Below are positions 17,701-25,595 of a stretch of DNA of 64,000 nucleotides, one piece after another. A program made the translations under genes and the position numbers. Each line of letters starts with the position of its first letter. The stretch's first letter is position 1. This stretch comes from Paracidovorax konjaci (GTDB lineage: Bacteria > Pseudomonadota > Gammaproteobacteria > Burkholderiales > Burkholderiaceae_C): assembly GCF_900112675.1 (NCBI RefSeq), contig NZ_FOMQ01000005.1, forward strand, positions 248,001 to 312,000. Direction: 5' to 3'. Under the pieces are notes generated by a model, which was given only the letters and a program-made list of their open reading frames with translations, made no database searches and was not told the DNA's origin.

Positions 17701-17716
17701 AGTGCACTGCACAGTG
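17701..17716. promoter_or_regulatory. Overlapping palindromes, probable TetR operator
   Basis: GTGCA-C-TGCAC (17702-17712) and CACTG-CA-CAGTG (17705-17716) overlap within 16 bases midway between the divergent MBL hydrolase (start 17665) and TetR (start 17764). Position and symmetry suggest one site controlling both genes. Confidence 0.6.
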
Positions 17717-17763
17717 TAGTGTTCTTTCCTAAAAAGTAAACCGTGCGGTGTAAAATTCGGCGG

Positions 17764-18387
17764 ATGACTGTTTCCGCCGTGCCCACCCGCCTGACCGACC
17801 GCAAGCGCGAAGCCATCGTGCAGGCCGCCATTGCCGAGTTCCGCGAGCATGGGTTCACCGGCACCAGCATGGACCGCGTGGCCGCCGCGGCCGATGTCTC
17901 CAAACGCACCGTCTACAACCATTTCCCCAGCAAGGACGAACTGTTCGCCGCCATCCTGGACCAACTCTGGAGCCGCAGCCAATCGCAGGCGGAGGTCGTG
18001 CACGACCCGGACCGGCCGCTGCGGCCGCAGCTCCTGGAGCTGATCGGCCAGAAGATGCAGCTTTTCACCGACGCCAGTTTCATGGACCTCTCGCGCGTCG
18101 TCATGGCCGAGATGCTGCACACCCCGGCACGCGCGCTGGAAATGTCGGCACGGCTGTCCGAGAAGGAAAAGAGCCTGCCTGCCTGGATCCGCGCCGCCCA
18201 GCAGGCCGGGCGCCTGCGCGCGGACGTCGATCCGCTCTACGCGGCCAGGCAGCTCATGGGGCTGCTCAAGACGAACGCGTTCTGGCCCCAGCTCGCCATG
18301 GGCCAGCCGCCGCTGGATGAAACCCAGCAGGCGCAGGTGCTGGCCGATGCGGTGGACATGTTCCTGGGGTTCTACGGGCGGGCGTGA
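17764..18387 (+). CDS. TetR/AcrR-family regulator
   Basis: A 207-residue repressor-type protein. The HTH occupies residues ~10-55 (FTGTSMDRVAAAADVSKRTVYNHF, followed by PSKDELF), and the rest is an all-helical ligand-binding domain. The C-terminus (YAARQLMGLLKTNAFWPQ) resembles the AcrR/AefR-like dimer region. ATG at 17764 is preferred; a GTG at 17743 in the same frame would add seven residues. It is divergent from the MBL-fold hydrolase and likely represses it and itself through the palindromes at 17701-17716. Confidence 0.9.
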   Translation: MTVSAVPTRLTDRKREAIVQAAIAEFREHGFTGTSMDRVAAAADVSKRTVYNHFPSKDELFAAILDQLWSRSQSQAEVVHDPDRPLRPQLLELIGQKMQLFTDASFMDLSRVVMAEMLHTPARALEMSARLSEKEKSLPAWIRAAQQAGRLRADVDPLYAARQLMGLLKTNAFWPQLAMGQPPLDETQQAQVLADAVDMFLGFYGRA

Positions 18388-18403
18388 CGCCCCGGCGCCG
18401 CGT

Positions 18404-19294
18404 TCAGAGCGCGCGCCGCGCCGCGGCCATCGCGCTGCGGGCCAGGCGTTCCAGCCGCGGCGGCTGCTGCTGCCAGCCATGCCAGAACAGGGGGACATCG
18501 GTGGCGGCCTCCGGCAGCACGTCCACCAGCTCGCCGCGTTCGATGGCGCCTTCGATCTGCAGCTCGGGCACCATCCCGTAGCCCAGGCCGCAGCGCACCG
18601 CCGCCACGAAGGGCTCCGACGCGGGCACATGGTGGCAAGGGTAGGCGCTCGCCTGGAGCCCATGGATGCGGCGCAGCGCCTCGGCATGCAGGGCATCCTT
18701 GCGGTTGAAGACCACGGCGGGCGCGCGCCGCGCCGCAGCGCGCGTGACGCCGCGCGCGAACCACTCCTGCACGAAGGCGGGCGACGCCACGAGCCGGTAG
18801 CGCATGGTGCCCAGCAACTCGGCAGCGCAGCCGCGCATGGCATCCGGCTGCGCGGAGATGCAGGCGTGGGCCAGACCCGCCTCCAGCAGCGCGTGCGTGT
18901 GTTCCTGGTCGTCCACGATCAGTTCCAGCGCGATGCGTTCGCGCTGCAGTGCCGGTGCCAGGGCCGGGAGCAGCCACGTGGCGAGCGAATCCGCATTCAC
19001 GGCCAGCGTGAGCGGGGAGAACGCCGCGCCGCCCTCTCCATCCGTGAGGTCGGCCAGCAGCTCACGCTCCATGAGCCGCGCGCGTTGCAGGTGCTGCAGC
19101 AACTGCCGCCCGGCCCGTGTGGCGCGGCAGGGGCGGCCGCGCACCAGCAGGGGCTGGCCGAGCCCGGTCTCCAGGGCGCGCACGCGCAGGGACACGGCCG
19201 ACGGCGTGAGGTGCAGCGCCATGGCGGCCTGCTCGAAACTGCCCGCCTCGGCGACGGCAAGAAAGGCTTCGCACTGCTTGGAATCGAGCGGCAT
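18404..19294 (-). CDS. LysR-family regulator, ArgP/LysG type
   Basis: A 296-residue LysR regulator. The N-terminal HTH (QAAMALHLTPSAVSLRVRALE) and the substrate domain match ArgP/LysG proteins, which sense lysine or arginine and activate an adjacent exporter. The start MPLDSKQCEAF at 19294 gives the usual LysR beginning; longer in-frame starts upstream would overlap the operator. It is divergent from the LysE/ArgO gene, the standard arrangement for this pair. A GAAATTC/GAATTTC inverted repeat lies between them. Confidence 0.88.
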   Translation of the reverse strand: MPLDSKQCEAFLAVAEAGSFEQAAMALHLTPSAVSLRVRALETGLGQPLLVRGRPCRATRAGRQLLQHLQRARLMERELLADLTDGEGGAAFSPLTLAVNADSLATWLLPALAPALQRERIALELIVDDQEHTHALLEAGLAHACISAQPDAMRGCAAELLGTMRYRLVASPAFVQEWFARGVTRAAARRAPAVVFNRKDALHAEALRRIHGLQASAYPCHHVPASEPFVAAVRCGLGYGMVPELQIEGAIERGELVDVLPEAATDVPLFWHGWQQQPPRLERLARSAMAAARRAL

Positions 19295-19318
19295 GGCGGC
19301 TTGGCGCGTTGAAATTGA

Positions 19319-19346
19319 GAAATTCTTGGCCATACCGATGAATTTC
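19319..19346. promoter_or_regulatory. Inverted repeat between argP-like and lysE-like genes
   Basis: GAAATTC (19319-19325) and GAATTTC (19340-19346) are perfect inverted arms 14 bases apart, in an AT-rich stretch within the 95-base divergent promoter region. The size and place fit a LysR-type binding site for exporter activation. Confidence 0.6.
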
Positions 19347-19389
19347 CAAGTGGGGCTCAGATTCTGCCCCCGGTTCCGACAATGCCGCC

Positions 19390-20025
19390 ATGTGGTGGAC
19401 AACTCCTTTCCTGCAGGGCCTGGGCATGAGCGCCGGCCTGATCATCGCCATCGGCGCGCAGAACGTGCACGTGCTGCGCACGGGGCTGCGGCGGCGCCAT
19501 GTGGCGCTCACGGTGGGCACCTGCATTGCGGTCGATGCCATCGCCATCGTCGCGGGCGTGGCCGGCATGGGCCTGCTGATCCAGGGGCAGCCGCTGCTGC
19601 TGGCCGCGGCCCGCTGGGGCGGTGCCGCCTTCCTGGCGTGGTACGGGCTGGCCGCGGCGCGGCGGGCCGTGCGCGGCGGCGCCCGCCTGGCGGGTACGGG
19701 CGAAGGGCCGGCGCCCGGGGCGCGGCAGGCCCTCATGGCCGTGCTGGCGGTGTCGCTGCTGAACCCCCACATGTACCTCGACACGGTCGTGCTGCTCGGC
19801 GCGCTCGGCGGCCAGCGCCCGCCGGCCGAGCGCACCGCCTTCGCCGCCGGGGCCGTGGCGGCCTCGACCGGCTGGTTCCTGGCGCTGGGCTTCGGTGCCC
19901 GGCTGCTGTCGCCCTGGTTCGCCCGGCCCTCGGCCTGGCGTGCCCTCGATGCCTTCGTGGCCGCGGTGATGCTGTTGCTGGCCGCACTGCTCGTCGCCAC
20001 ACCCCTTCCTTCCGTAGCCCCATGA
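19390..20025 (+). CDS. LysE/ArgO-family amino-acid exporter
   Basis: A 211-residue inner-membrane protein with about six hydrophobic segments. The N-terminal GLIIAIGAQNVHVLRTGLRR is the family hallmark (G-A-Q-N near the first membrane helix), and SLLNPHMYLDTV is the second conserved motif (NPxxYLD). Members export lysine or arginine. It is divergent from its ArgP/LysG-type regulator and overlaps the next ACT-domain gene by ATGA, so the two are translationally coupled. Confidence 0.92.
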   Translation: MWWTTPFLQGLGMSAGLIIAIGAQNVHVLRTGLRRRHVALTVGTCIAVDAIAIVAGVAGMGLLIQGQPLLLAAARWGGAAFLAWYGLAAARRAVRGGARLAGTGEGPAPGARQALMAVLAVSLLNPHMYLDTVVLLGALGGQRPPAERTAFAAGAVAASTGWFLALGFGARLLSPWFARPSAWRALDAFVAAVMLLLAALLVATPLPSVAP

Positions 20026-20426
20026 ACCGCCCACGCATCACCCTCGCCGCCCTGCCCGCGCTCTATGCCGTCGCGCGCCTCGCGCCCACGGCACCTTTTC
20101 CGGCCTGGGCGGACGGCGAGGGATTCGTCTCGCTCACGCGCACGGCCGATGAGCTGTCGGTGGTCTGCCGGGAAGACCGCGTGCCCGCGCCGGTGCAGTC
20201 CGAGCGGGGCTGGAAGGCCTTCCGTTTCGTCGGGCCATTCGCGTTCGGCGCCACGGGCATCGTGCTGTCGGTGATCCAGCCGCTGTCGGAGGCGGGCATC
20301 GGCATCTTCGTCGTCTCGACCTTCGACGGCGACCACCTGCTGCTGCAGGAGCGCGACGCGCCCCGCGGCTGCGCACTGCTGGCGGAGGCAGGGCATACGC
20401 TGCTGGACACGGCAACGCCGGGCTGA
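20022..20426 (+). CDS. ACT-domain protein
   Basis: A 134-residue protein with two ACT-like halves. The C-terminal half (GIVLSVIQPLSEAGIGIFVVSTFDGDHLLL) has the beta-alpha-beta pattern and the G-I-F-V-V-S-T motif of amino-acid-binding ACT domains. The family is related to CASTOR-type arginine sensors. The gene overlaps the lysine/arginine exporter by ATGA, which suggests it senses the exported amino acid. No catalytic domain is present. The role in export is an inference from context. Confidence 0.82.
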   Translation: MNRPRITLAALPALYAVARLAPTAPFPAWADGEGFVSLTRTADELSVVCREDRVPAPVQSERGWKAFRFVGPFAFGATGIVLSVIQPLSEAGIGIFVVSTFDGDHLLLQERDAPRGCALLAEAGHTLLDTATPG

Positions 20427-20499
20427 GCCACGCTGCGGGGCCCGCGTGCCGTACGCTCGCGGTTTCGCAATTGCGCTTCTCGGCCCCGCCGCTCCTGCC

Positions 20500-21051
20500 A
20501 TGCCTTTGTCCCCCTACCTCGACGCCACGCCCACAGTGGATGGCGGCGTATTCGTCCATCCGTCCGCCCAGGTGATCGGCGATGTCCACCTGGGCCGCGA
20601 CGCCTCGGTGTGGTGCAACGCCGTGCTGCGCGGCGACGTCCACCGCATCACCGTGGGCGAAGGCTCGAACGTGCAGGACCTCACGATGGGCCACGTATCG
20701 CACCGCCATCCGGGCAAGCCGGACGGATCGCCGCTCGTGATCGGCAACCACGTGACCATCGGGCATTCGGCCATCCTGCACGGCTGTCGCATCGGCGACG
20801 AGTGCCTCATCGGCATGGGCAGCATCGTGATGGACGACGCGGTGGTCGGCGACCAGGTGATGCTGGGTGCGGGCAGCCTCGTGCCGCCGGGCAAGGTGCT
20901 GGAGCGCGGCTCGCTCTACATCGGGCGTCCCGCCGTGCGCCAACGCGCGCTGACGCCGCAGGAGATCGCCTATCTGCGCTATTCGGCGGAGCACTACATC
21001 CGCGTGAAGAACAACTATCTGGCCACGCCGCAGCCGTCCCCGGGCCCCTGA
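20500..21051 (+). CDS. Gamma-carbonic-anhydrase-family protein
   Basis: A 183-residue left-handed beta-helix protein (hexapeptide repeats such as VIGDVHLGRDASVWCNAVLR). The histidines expected to bind zinc are visible in MGHVSHRHPG and IGHSAILHG. The family (YrdA/PaaY/CaiE-like) includes carbonic anhydrases and thioesterases. The C-terminal helix (ALTPQEIAYLRYSAEHYIRV) packs trimers. It stands alone between the ACT gene and the GGDEF gene. Activity cannot be told from sequence. Confidence 0.9.
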   Translation: MPLSPYLDATPTVDGGVFVHPSAQVIGDVHLGRDASVWCNAVLRGDVHRITVGEGSNVQDLTMGHVSHRHPGKPDGSPLVIGNHVTIGHSAILHGCRIGDECLIGMGSIVMDDAVVGDQVMLGAGSLVPPGKVLERGSLYIGRPAVRQRALTPQEIAYLRYSAEHYIRVKNNYLATPQPSPGP

Positions 21052-21086
21052 GAGCCCGACAGTGGCTGCCAGATAATCGTCTGCGT

Positions 21087-22121
21087 ATGAACCCACTTCT
21101 CGAGCAACTGTCCGCTTCGGTGTCCGCTGACCAGACGGTGGAGGGCCTCACCCGGCCGCTGCTGGAAATGCTGGAAGCCGTGACGGGGATGGAGTCCACC
21201 TACCTCACGTCCGTCGACAAGGAGCGCGGCATGCAGCAGGTGCTGTACGCCCGCAACTCCCGCAGCATGCAGATCCCCGAGGGCCTGGCCGTGCCCTGGA
21301 ACGACACGCTGTGCAAGCGCGCGCTGGACGAAGGCCGCTCCTTCACCAACGACGTTCCCGCCTGCTGGGGCGATTCGCAGGCCGCACGGGATCTCGGCAT
21401 CCGCACCTACGCCAGCATGCCCGTGCGCACGGGCGATGGCGCGCTCTACGGCACCCTGTGCGCGGTCAGCACGCAGTCGCACCCCAGCACGCCCGAGGCC
21501 GAACGCATCCTGTCGCTGTTCGCATACCTGATCGGCCAGCAGGTCGAGCGCGAGCGGCTCATCGGGGAGCTGCTCGCCGCCAACGAGCGGCTGGCCCACC
21601 ATGCCGCCACCGACCAGCTCACGGGCCTGCCGAACCGCCGCGCGCTCATGGACGCACTCGCGCGCCTGCTGGCGCAGGGCCGGCGCCGGCAGATGGGGGT
21701 GCTGATTGCGTTCATCGATCTGGACGGCTTCAAGTCGGTCAACGATGTCCACGGCCACGATGTGGGCGACCAGTTCCTGGTCGCCATCGCGGATCGCCTG
21801 AAGGCGGCGCTCCGCGCGGAGGACATGGCTGCGCGCCTGGGTGGGGACGAGTTCGTGGTGGTCAGCTTCAACGCACACGCCGGCGATGCCGCACGCACCG
21901 CGCAGGACACGCTCCAGCAGCGCATTGCGCAGGCCACGCAGGGGCGCTTCGACCTGGAGGGCGCCTCGCTCGATTACCCGGGCGCGAGCGTGGGCGTCGT
22001 CACCCTGCCCCCGGACGGCCCGCACACCGCAGAAGATGCGCTGCGCCTGGCGGACCAGAGCATGTACCAGGTCAAGGTCGCCCGGCAGCAGCAGGCCCGG
22101 CGGACGCCGCCCCGGCCCTGA
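21087..22121 (+). CDS. GAF-GGDEF diguanylate cyclase
   Basis: A 344-residue soluble signalling protein that should make cyclic di-GMP. Residues ~1-155 form a GAF sensor domain, a short coiled helix (QQVERERLIGELLAANERLAHH) links to the cyclase, and residues ~175-335 form the GGDEF domain. The active-site LGGDEF is intact. The inhibitory I-site RxxD is present five residues upstream (RAED), so product feedback is expected. No membrane segment is seen. It is convergent with the Bug receptor; CCCGGC/GCCGGG (22120-22125, 22138-22143) between them may be a weak terminator. Confidence 0.93.
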   Translation: MNPLLEQLSASVSADQTVEGLTRPLLEMLEAVTGMESTYLTSVDKERGMQQVLYARNSRSMQIPEGLAVPWNDTLCKRALDEGRSFTNDVPACWGDSQAARDLGIRTYASMPVRTGDGALYGTLCAVSTQSHPSTPEAERILSLFAYLIGQQVERERLIGELLAANERLAHHAATDQLTGLPNRRALMDALARLLAQGRRRQMGVLIAFIDLDGFKSVNDVHGHDVGDQFLVAIADRLKAALRAEDMAARLGGDEFVVVSFNAHAGDAARTAQDTLQQRIAQATQGRFDLEGASLDYPGASVGVVTLPPDGPHTAEDALRLADQSMYQVKVARQQQARRTPPRP

Positions 22122-22166
22122 CCCCGGCAGCGGCGCTGGCGCCGGGCGATGGAAGCCCGGCCCGGA

Positions 22167-23156
22167 TCAGTCGGCGGTCATGCGGGCGCGCGCGGCCACG
22201 GCGCGCATGAGCGGCAGCTCCCGCTCCAGCAAGGCGTTGGCCTGGGCGGAGGAGCCCACGACGGCTTCCACGCCCTGGTCGGCCAGTGCCTTGCGCACGC
22301 CGGGGTCGGCCATGGTTTCGGCCAGTGCCTTCTCCAGCCTGGCGTGCACCGCGGCGGGCAGGCCGCGCGGCGCGATCAGCGTGCCCCAGGATTCGAGCAC
22401 CACCCCCGGGAAGCCCGCTTCGGCGAACGTGGGCACCTGCGGCAGCGTGGCCAGGCGCTGCGGCGACGCCACGGCGATGGCGCGGACCTTGCCGGCCTTG
22501 ATCTGCGGCGCGGCAGTGACCACGGTGTCCATCGCCAGCGGCAACTGGCCGCCGATCAGGTCCGTGAGCATGGGGGCGCTGCCCTTGTAGGGCACGTGCA
22601 GCAGTTGCACGCCCAGGGCCAGCCACGCCATCTCGGCCGCGAAATGCGATGCCGTGCCGGCGCCGAACGAGGCATAGGGCAACTGGCCCGGCGCCTTCTT
22701 CGCGGCGGCCTGCAGCTGCGCCAGCGTGCCGAAGGGCGCGTCCTTGCCCGCCAGCAGCACCATGCCCGCGCGGCTCACCATGCCGATCTGCTCGAAGCTT
22801 CTGACGGAGTCGTAGGGCAGATCGCGGCGCACGGCCGGGTTCAGCGTGAGCATGGAGCCCGAGCCGATCAGCAGCGTATAGCCGTCGGGCGCCGAGCGCG
22901 CCACATAGCCGGCCGCCACGGCCGTGCCACCGCCGGGCCGGTTGTCGATGATGACCGGCTGGCCGAGCTTCTCGCCCAGCTTGGGCGCGATGGCGCGGCC
23001 GATCGTGTCGCTGCTGCCGCCCGGCGGGAACGGCACCACCAGCGTGATGGCCCGAGACGGATAGGCCGGTTGCGCCTGCGCGCCGGTGGCGCCCACCCAC
23101 GCCGCGGCCGCCACGGCCGCCGCTTTCCAGGCCCAGGCCCGGCGTTGCATCTTCAT
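22167..23156 (-). CDS. Bug-family periplasmic solute-binding protein
   Basis: A 329-residue receptor of the tripartite tricarboxylate transporter type. A Tat-independent signal peptide ends at ATGAQA near residue 28. The hallmark VPFPPGGSSDTIGRAIAPKL and PAYPSRAITLVVPF segments follow, then DNRPGGGTAVAAGYVARSAPDGYTLL. Bug proteins bind carboxylates or related small anions. The membrane subunits TctA/TctB are not adjacent, as is usual for the many orphan Bug genes in Burkholderiales. It is divergent from the radical SAM gene. Confidence 0.92.
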   Translation of the reverse strand: MKMQRRAWAWKAAAVAAAAWVGATGAQAQPAYPSRAITLVVPFPPGGSSDTIGRAIAPKLGEKLGQPVIIDNRPGGGTAVAAGYVARSAPDGYTLLIGSGSMLTLNPAVRRDLPYDSVRSFEQIGMVSRAGMVLLAGKDAPFGTLAQLQAAAKKAPGQLPYASFGAGTASHFAAEMAWLALGVQLLHVPYKGSAPMLTDLIGGQLPLAMDTVVTAAPQIKAGKVRAIAVASPQRLATLPQVPTFAEAGFPGVVLESWGTLIAPRGLPAAVHARLEKALAETMADPGVRKALADQGVEAVVGSSAQANALLERELPLMRAVAARARMTAD

Positions 23157-23317
23157 GGAAACACTCTCTCTTGCGAAAAAACCAAACCGCCGATGGTAGG
23201 CAAGACCACAGATGCATCCGGCATATCGATAGATGCTGGCGCCCGCCGGTTACCCCCGGCCCGGCACGGGGCGCGCACCCGCCGGGATAATCGGGGGCCC
23301 CACCACTCCACGCTCCC

Positions 23318-25240
23318 ATGTCCGCCTCCGCCTGCCGCGTGCTGGCCGTCATCCCGCCGATGACGCAGCTGAACACGCCCTACCCGTCCACGGCCTACCT
23401 CACCGGCTTCCTGCGCTCGCGCGGCGTGGAGGCGTTCCAGGAAGACCTGGCGCTGGCGCTCGTGCTGCGGCTGCTGTCGCCGCAGGGCCTCGCGCAGGTG
23501 GCGGAACGCGTGCAGGCGCTGCCCGAGGCGCGGCGCAGCCCCGCTGTGCAGTCGTTCGCGGCGCAGCAGGACCGTTACCTCGCCACCATCGGGCCGGCCA
23601 TCGCCTTCCTGCAGGGGCGCGACAGCACGCTCGCGCACCGCATCGCGGGCCGGCATTTCCTGCCCGAAGGGCCGCGCTTCGCCTCGCTGGACGTGTATGT
23701 CGACGACGAGGGCGGCGACCCGCTCGGCTGGGCCTTCGGCGCCCTGGGCCTGCAGGACAAGGCCAAGCACCTCGCCACGCTCTACCTCAACGATCTGGCC
23801 GACGTGCTGCGCGATGCGGTGGACGAGCGCTTCGAGTTCGTGCGCTATGCCGAGTCGCTCGCCGGCAGCCAGCCGACCTTCGATCCGCTGGCCGATGCCC
23901 TGGCCGCACCGCCCACGCTGGTGGACGAGATGCTGCACGCGCTGGCACTGGAAGCCGTGGAGCGCCACCGGCCCACGGTGGTGCTGCTGTCGGTGCCGTT
24001 CCCGGGGTCGGTCTATGCGGCCTTCCGCATCGCGCAGGCCATCAAGGCGCGGCACCCGCAGATCGCCACGGTGCTGGGCGGCGGCTTCGTGAACACCGAG
24101 CTGCGCGAGCTGGCCGAGCCGCGCGTGTTCGATTTCTTCGACTACGTGACGCTGGACGCGGGCGAGCGGCCGCTGCTCGCGCTGCTGGAGCACCTGCAGG
24201 GCCAGCGCGGGCGCCAGCGGCTGGTGCGCACCTTCGTGCGCAACGGCGCGGAAGGCGGCAGCGGCGCGGTGCAGTACGTGAACATGATGGAGGCCGACAT
24301 CGCCTTCGCCGAGGTGGGCACGCCCACCTGGGACGGCCTGCCGCTGGACCGGTATCTTTCGCTGCTGGACATGCTCAACCCCATGCACCGGCTCTGGAGC
24401 GACGGGCGCTGGAACAAGCTCACCGTGGCGCACGGCTGCTACTGGAAGAAATGCAGCTTCTGCGACGTGAGCCTCGACTACATCGGCCGCTACGAGGGCG
24501 CCAGCGCCCAGGTGCTGGCCGACCGCATCGAGCAGATCGTGCGCGAGACCGGGCAGACGGGCTTCCACTTCGTGGACGAGGCCGCGCCCCCGAAGGCGCT
24601 CAAGGCCCTGGCCACCGAACTCATCGAGCGCAACGCGGGCATCTCGTGGTGGGGCAACGTGCGCTTCGAGAAGACCTTCACGCCCGAGCTGGCCGAACTG
24701 CTGGCCGATTCGGGCTGCATCGCGATCTCCGGCGGCCTGGAGGTGGCCTCCGACCGGCTGCTGCAGCTCATGAAGAAGGGCGTGTCGGTGGACCAGGTGG
24801 CGCGCGTGACCCGGGCGTTCTCGGACTCCGGCATCCTCGTGCACGCCTACCTGATGTACGGCTTTCCCACGCAGACGGTGCAGGACACGGTGGACGCGCT
24901 CGAATACGTGCGCCAGCTGTTCGCCAATGGCTGCATCCAGAGCGGCTTCTTCCACCGCTTCGCGTGCACCGTGCATTCGCCGGTGGGGCAGAACCCGGCC
25001 GAGTACGGCGTGTCGCTCGCGCCGCTACCGCCGGGGGATTTCGCGAAGAACGACGTGGCCTTCATCGACCCCACGGGCGTGGACCACGACGCGCTGGGCG
25101 GCGCGCTGAAGAAGGCGATCTACAACTACATGCACGGCATCGGGCTGGAAGAGGACGTGCGCACCTGGTTCCCCTTCAAGGTGCCCAAGACCACGGTGGG
25201 CCGCCGCCGCATCGAACAGGCGCTGGCGGCACGCGCCTGA
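23318..25240 (+). CDS. B12-binding-domain radical SAM protein
   Basis: A 640-residue protein. The N-terminal ~300 residues resemble a B12-binding Rossmann domain (TAYLTGFLRSRGVEAFQEDL; VLGGGFVNTELREL), and a radical SAM barrel follows. The iron-sulfur motif is Cys374-Cys379-Cys382 in GCYWKKCSFC, a CX4CX2C spacing instead of the canonical CX3CX2C. Such enzymes carry out B12-dependent methylations or rearrangements. The window also holds cobalamin biosynthesis and PduO genes. It is monocistronic and divergent from the Bug gene. Substrate unknown; no precursor peptide gene is seen next to it. Confidence 0.85.
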   Translation: MSASACRVLAVIPPMTQLNTPYPSTAYLTGFLRSRGVEAFQEDLALALVLRLLSPQGLAQVAERVQALPEARRSPAVQSFAAQQDRYLATIGPAIAFLQGRDSTLAHRIAGRHFLPEGPRFASLDVYVDDEGGDPLGWAFGALGLQDKAKHLATLYLNDLADVLRDAVDERFEFVRYAESLAGSQPTFDPLADALAAPPTLVDEMLHALALEAVERHRPTVVLLSVPFPGSVYAAFRIAQAIKARHPQIATVLGGGFVNTELRELAEPRVFDFFDYVTLDAGERPLLALLEHLQGQRGRQRLVRTFVRNGAEGGSGAVQYVNMMEADIAFAEVGTPTWDGLPLDRYLSLLDMLNPMHRLWSDGRWNKLTVAHGCYWKKCSFCDVSLDYIGRYEGASAQVLADRIEQIVRETGQTGFHFVDEAAPPKALKALATELIERNAGISWWGNVRFEKTFTPELAELLADSGCIAISGGLEVASDRLLQLMKKGVSVDQVARVTRAFSDSGILVHAYLMYGFPTQTVQDTVDALEYVRQLFANGCIQSGFFHRFACTVHSPVGQNPAEYGVSLAPLPPGDFAKNDVAFIDPTGVDHDALGGALKKAIYNYMHGIGLEEDVRTWFPFKVPKTTVGRRRIEQALAARA

Positions 25241-25595
25241 GCGGCCAGCCTGCGGCGGGCCGGTCGTCGCCCGCACGGCCCGGCACCTTCATCGCACGGC
25301 ATGTGCTATTTATTTAATAGCAAACTATTGAATAAATACGGCGGCATGGAGGGTTTTTCACTCTGCTCCCCCGCAGTGGGGGTGCCGGCACCCTTGCGCC
25401 CCCGCCGCCGGGCGCTCGCGAGCCGCTGTGGCCTGCGCGCACCACGCCAAGCCGGCGGCAGCCCCTCGGGCGACAGGGCTGTCGCGTTTCGTCACATACT
25501 GGCGCGATCCCGGCGATCCGCCGCACCGCAATGCCGTGCGGGCCGGCCCGCCAGCCCCCTTCCGTCCTTCCCTGCTTCCGCTCCGAGGTTCCCTC
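25241..25595. other. Intergenic stretch between radical SAM and chemoreceptor genes
   Basis: 355 bases without a convincing gene. It contains the AT-rich hairpin at 25307-25338, unlike the surrounding GC-rich DNA, and the upstream region of the chemoreceptor. I see no clear sigma-28 promoter. Confidence 0.6.
25307..25338. repeat. AT-rich hairpin, dispersed-repeat-like
   Basis: TATTTATTTAATAG (25307-25320), loop CAAA, then CTATTGAATAAATA (25325-25338): a 14-bp stem with a single G-T wobble. The core AATAGCAAACT (25316-25326) recurs inverted at 1818-1828. It may act as terminator of the radical SAM gene, but its base composition suggests a dispersed intergenic element. Confidence 0.6.
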
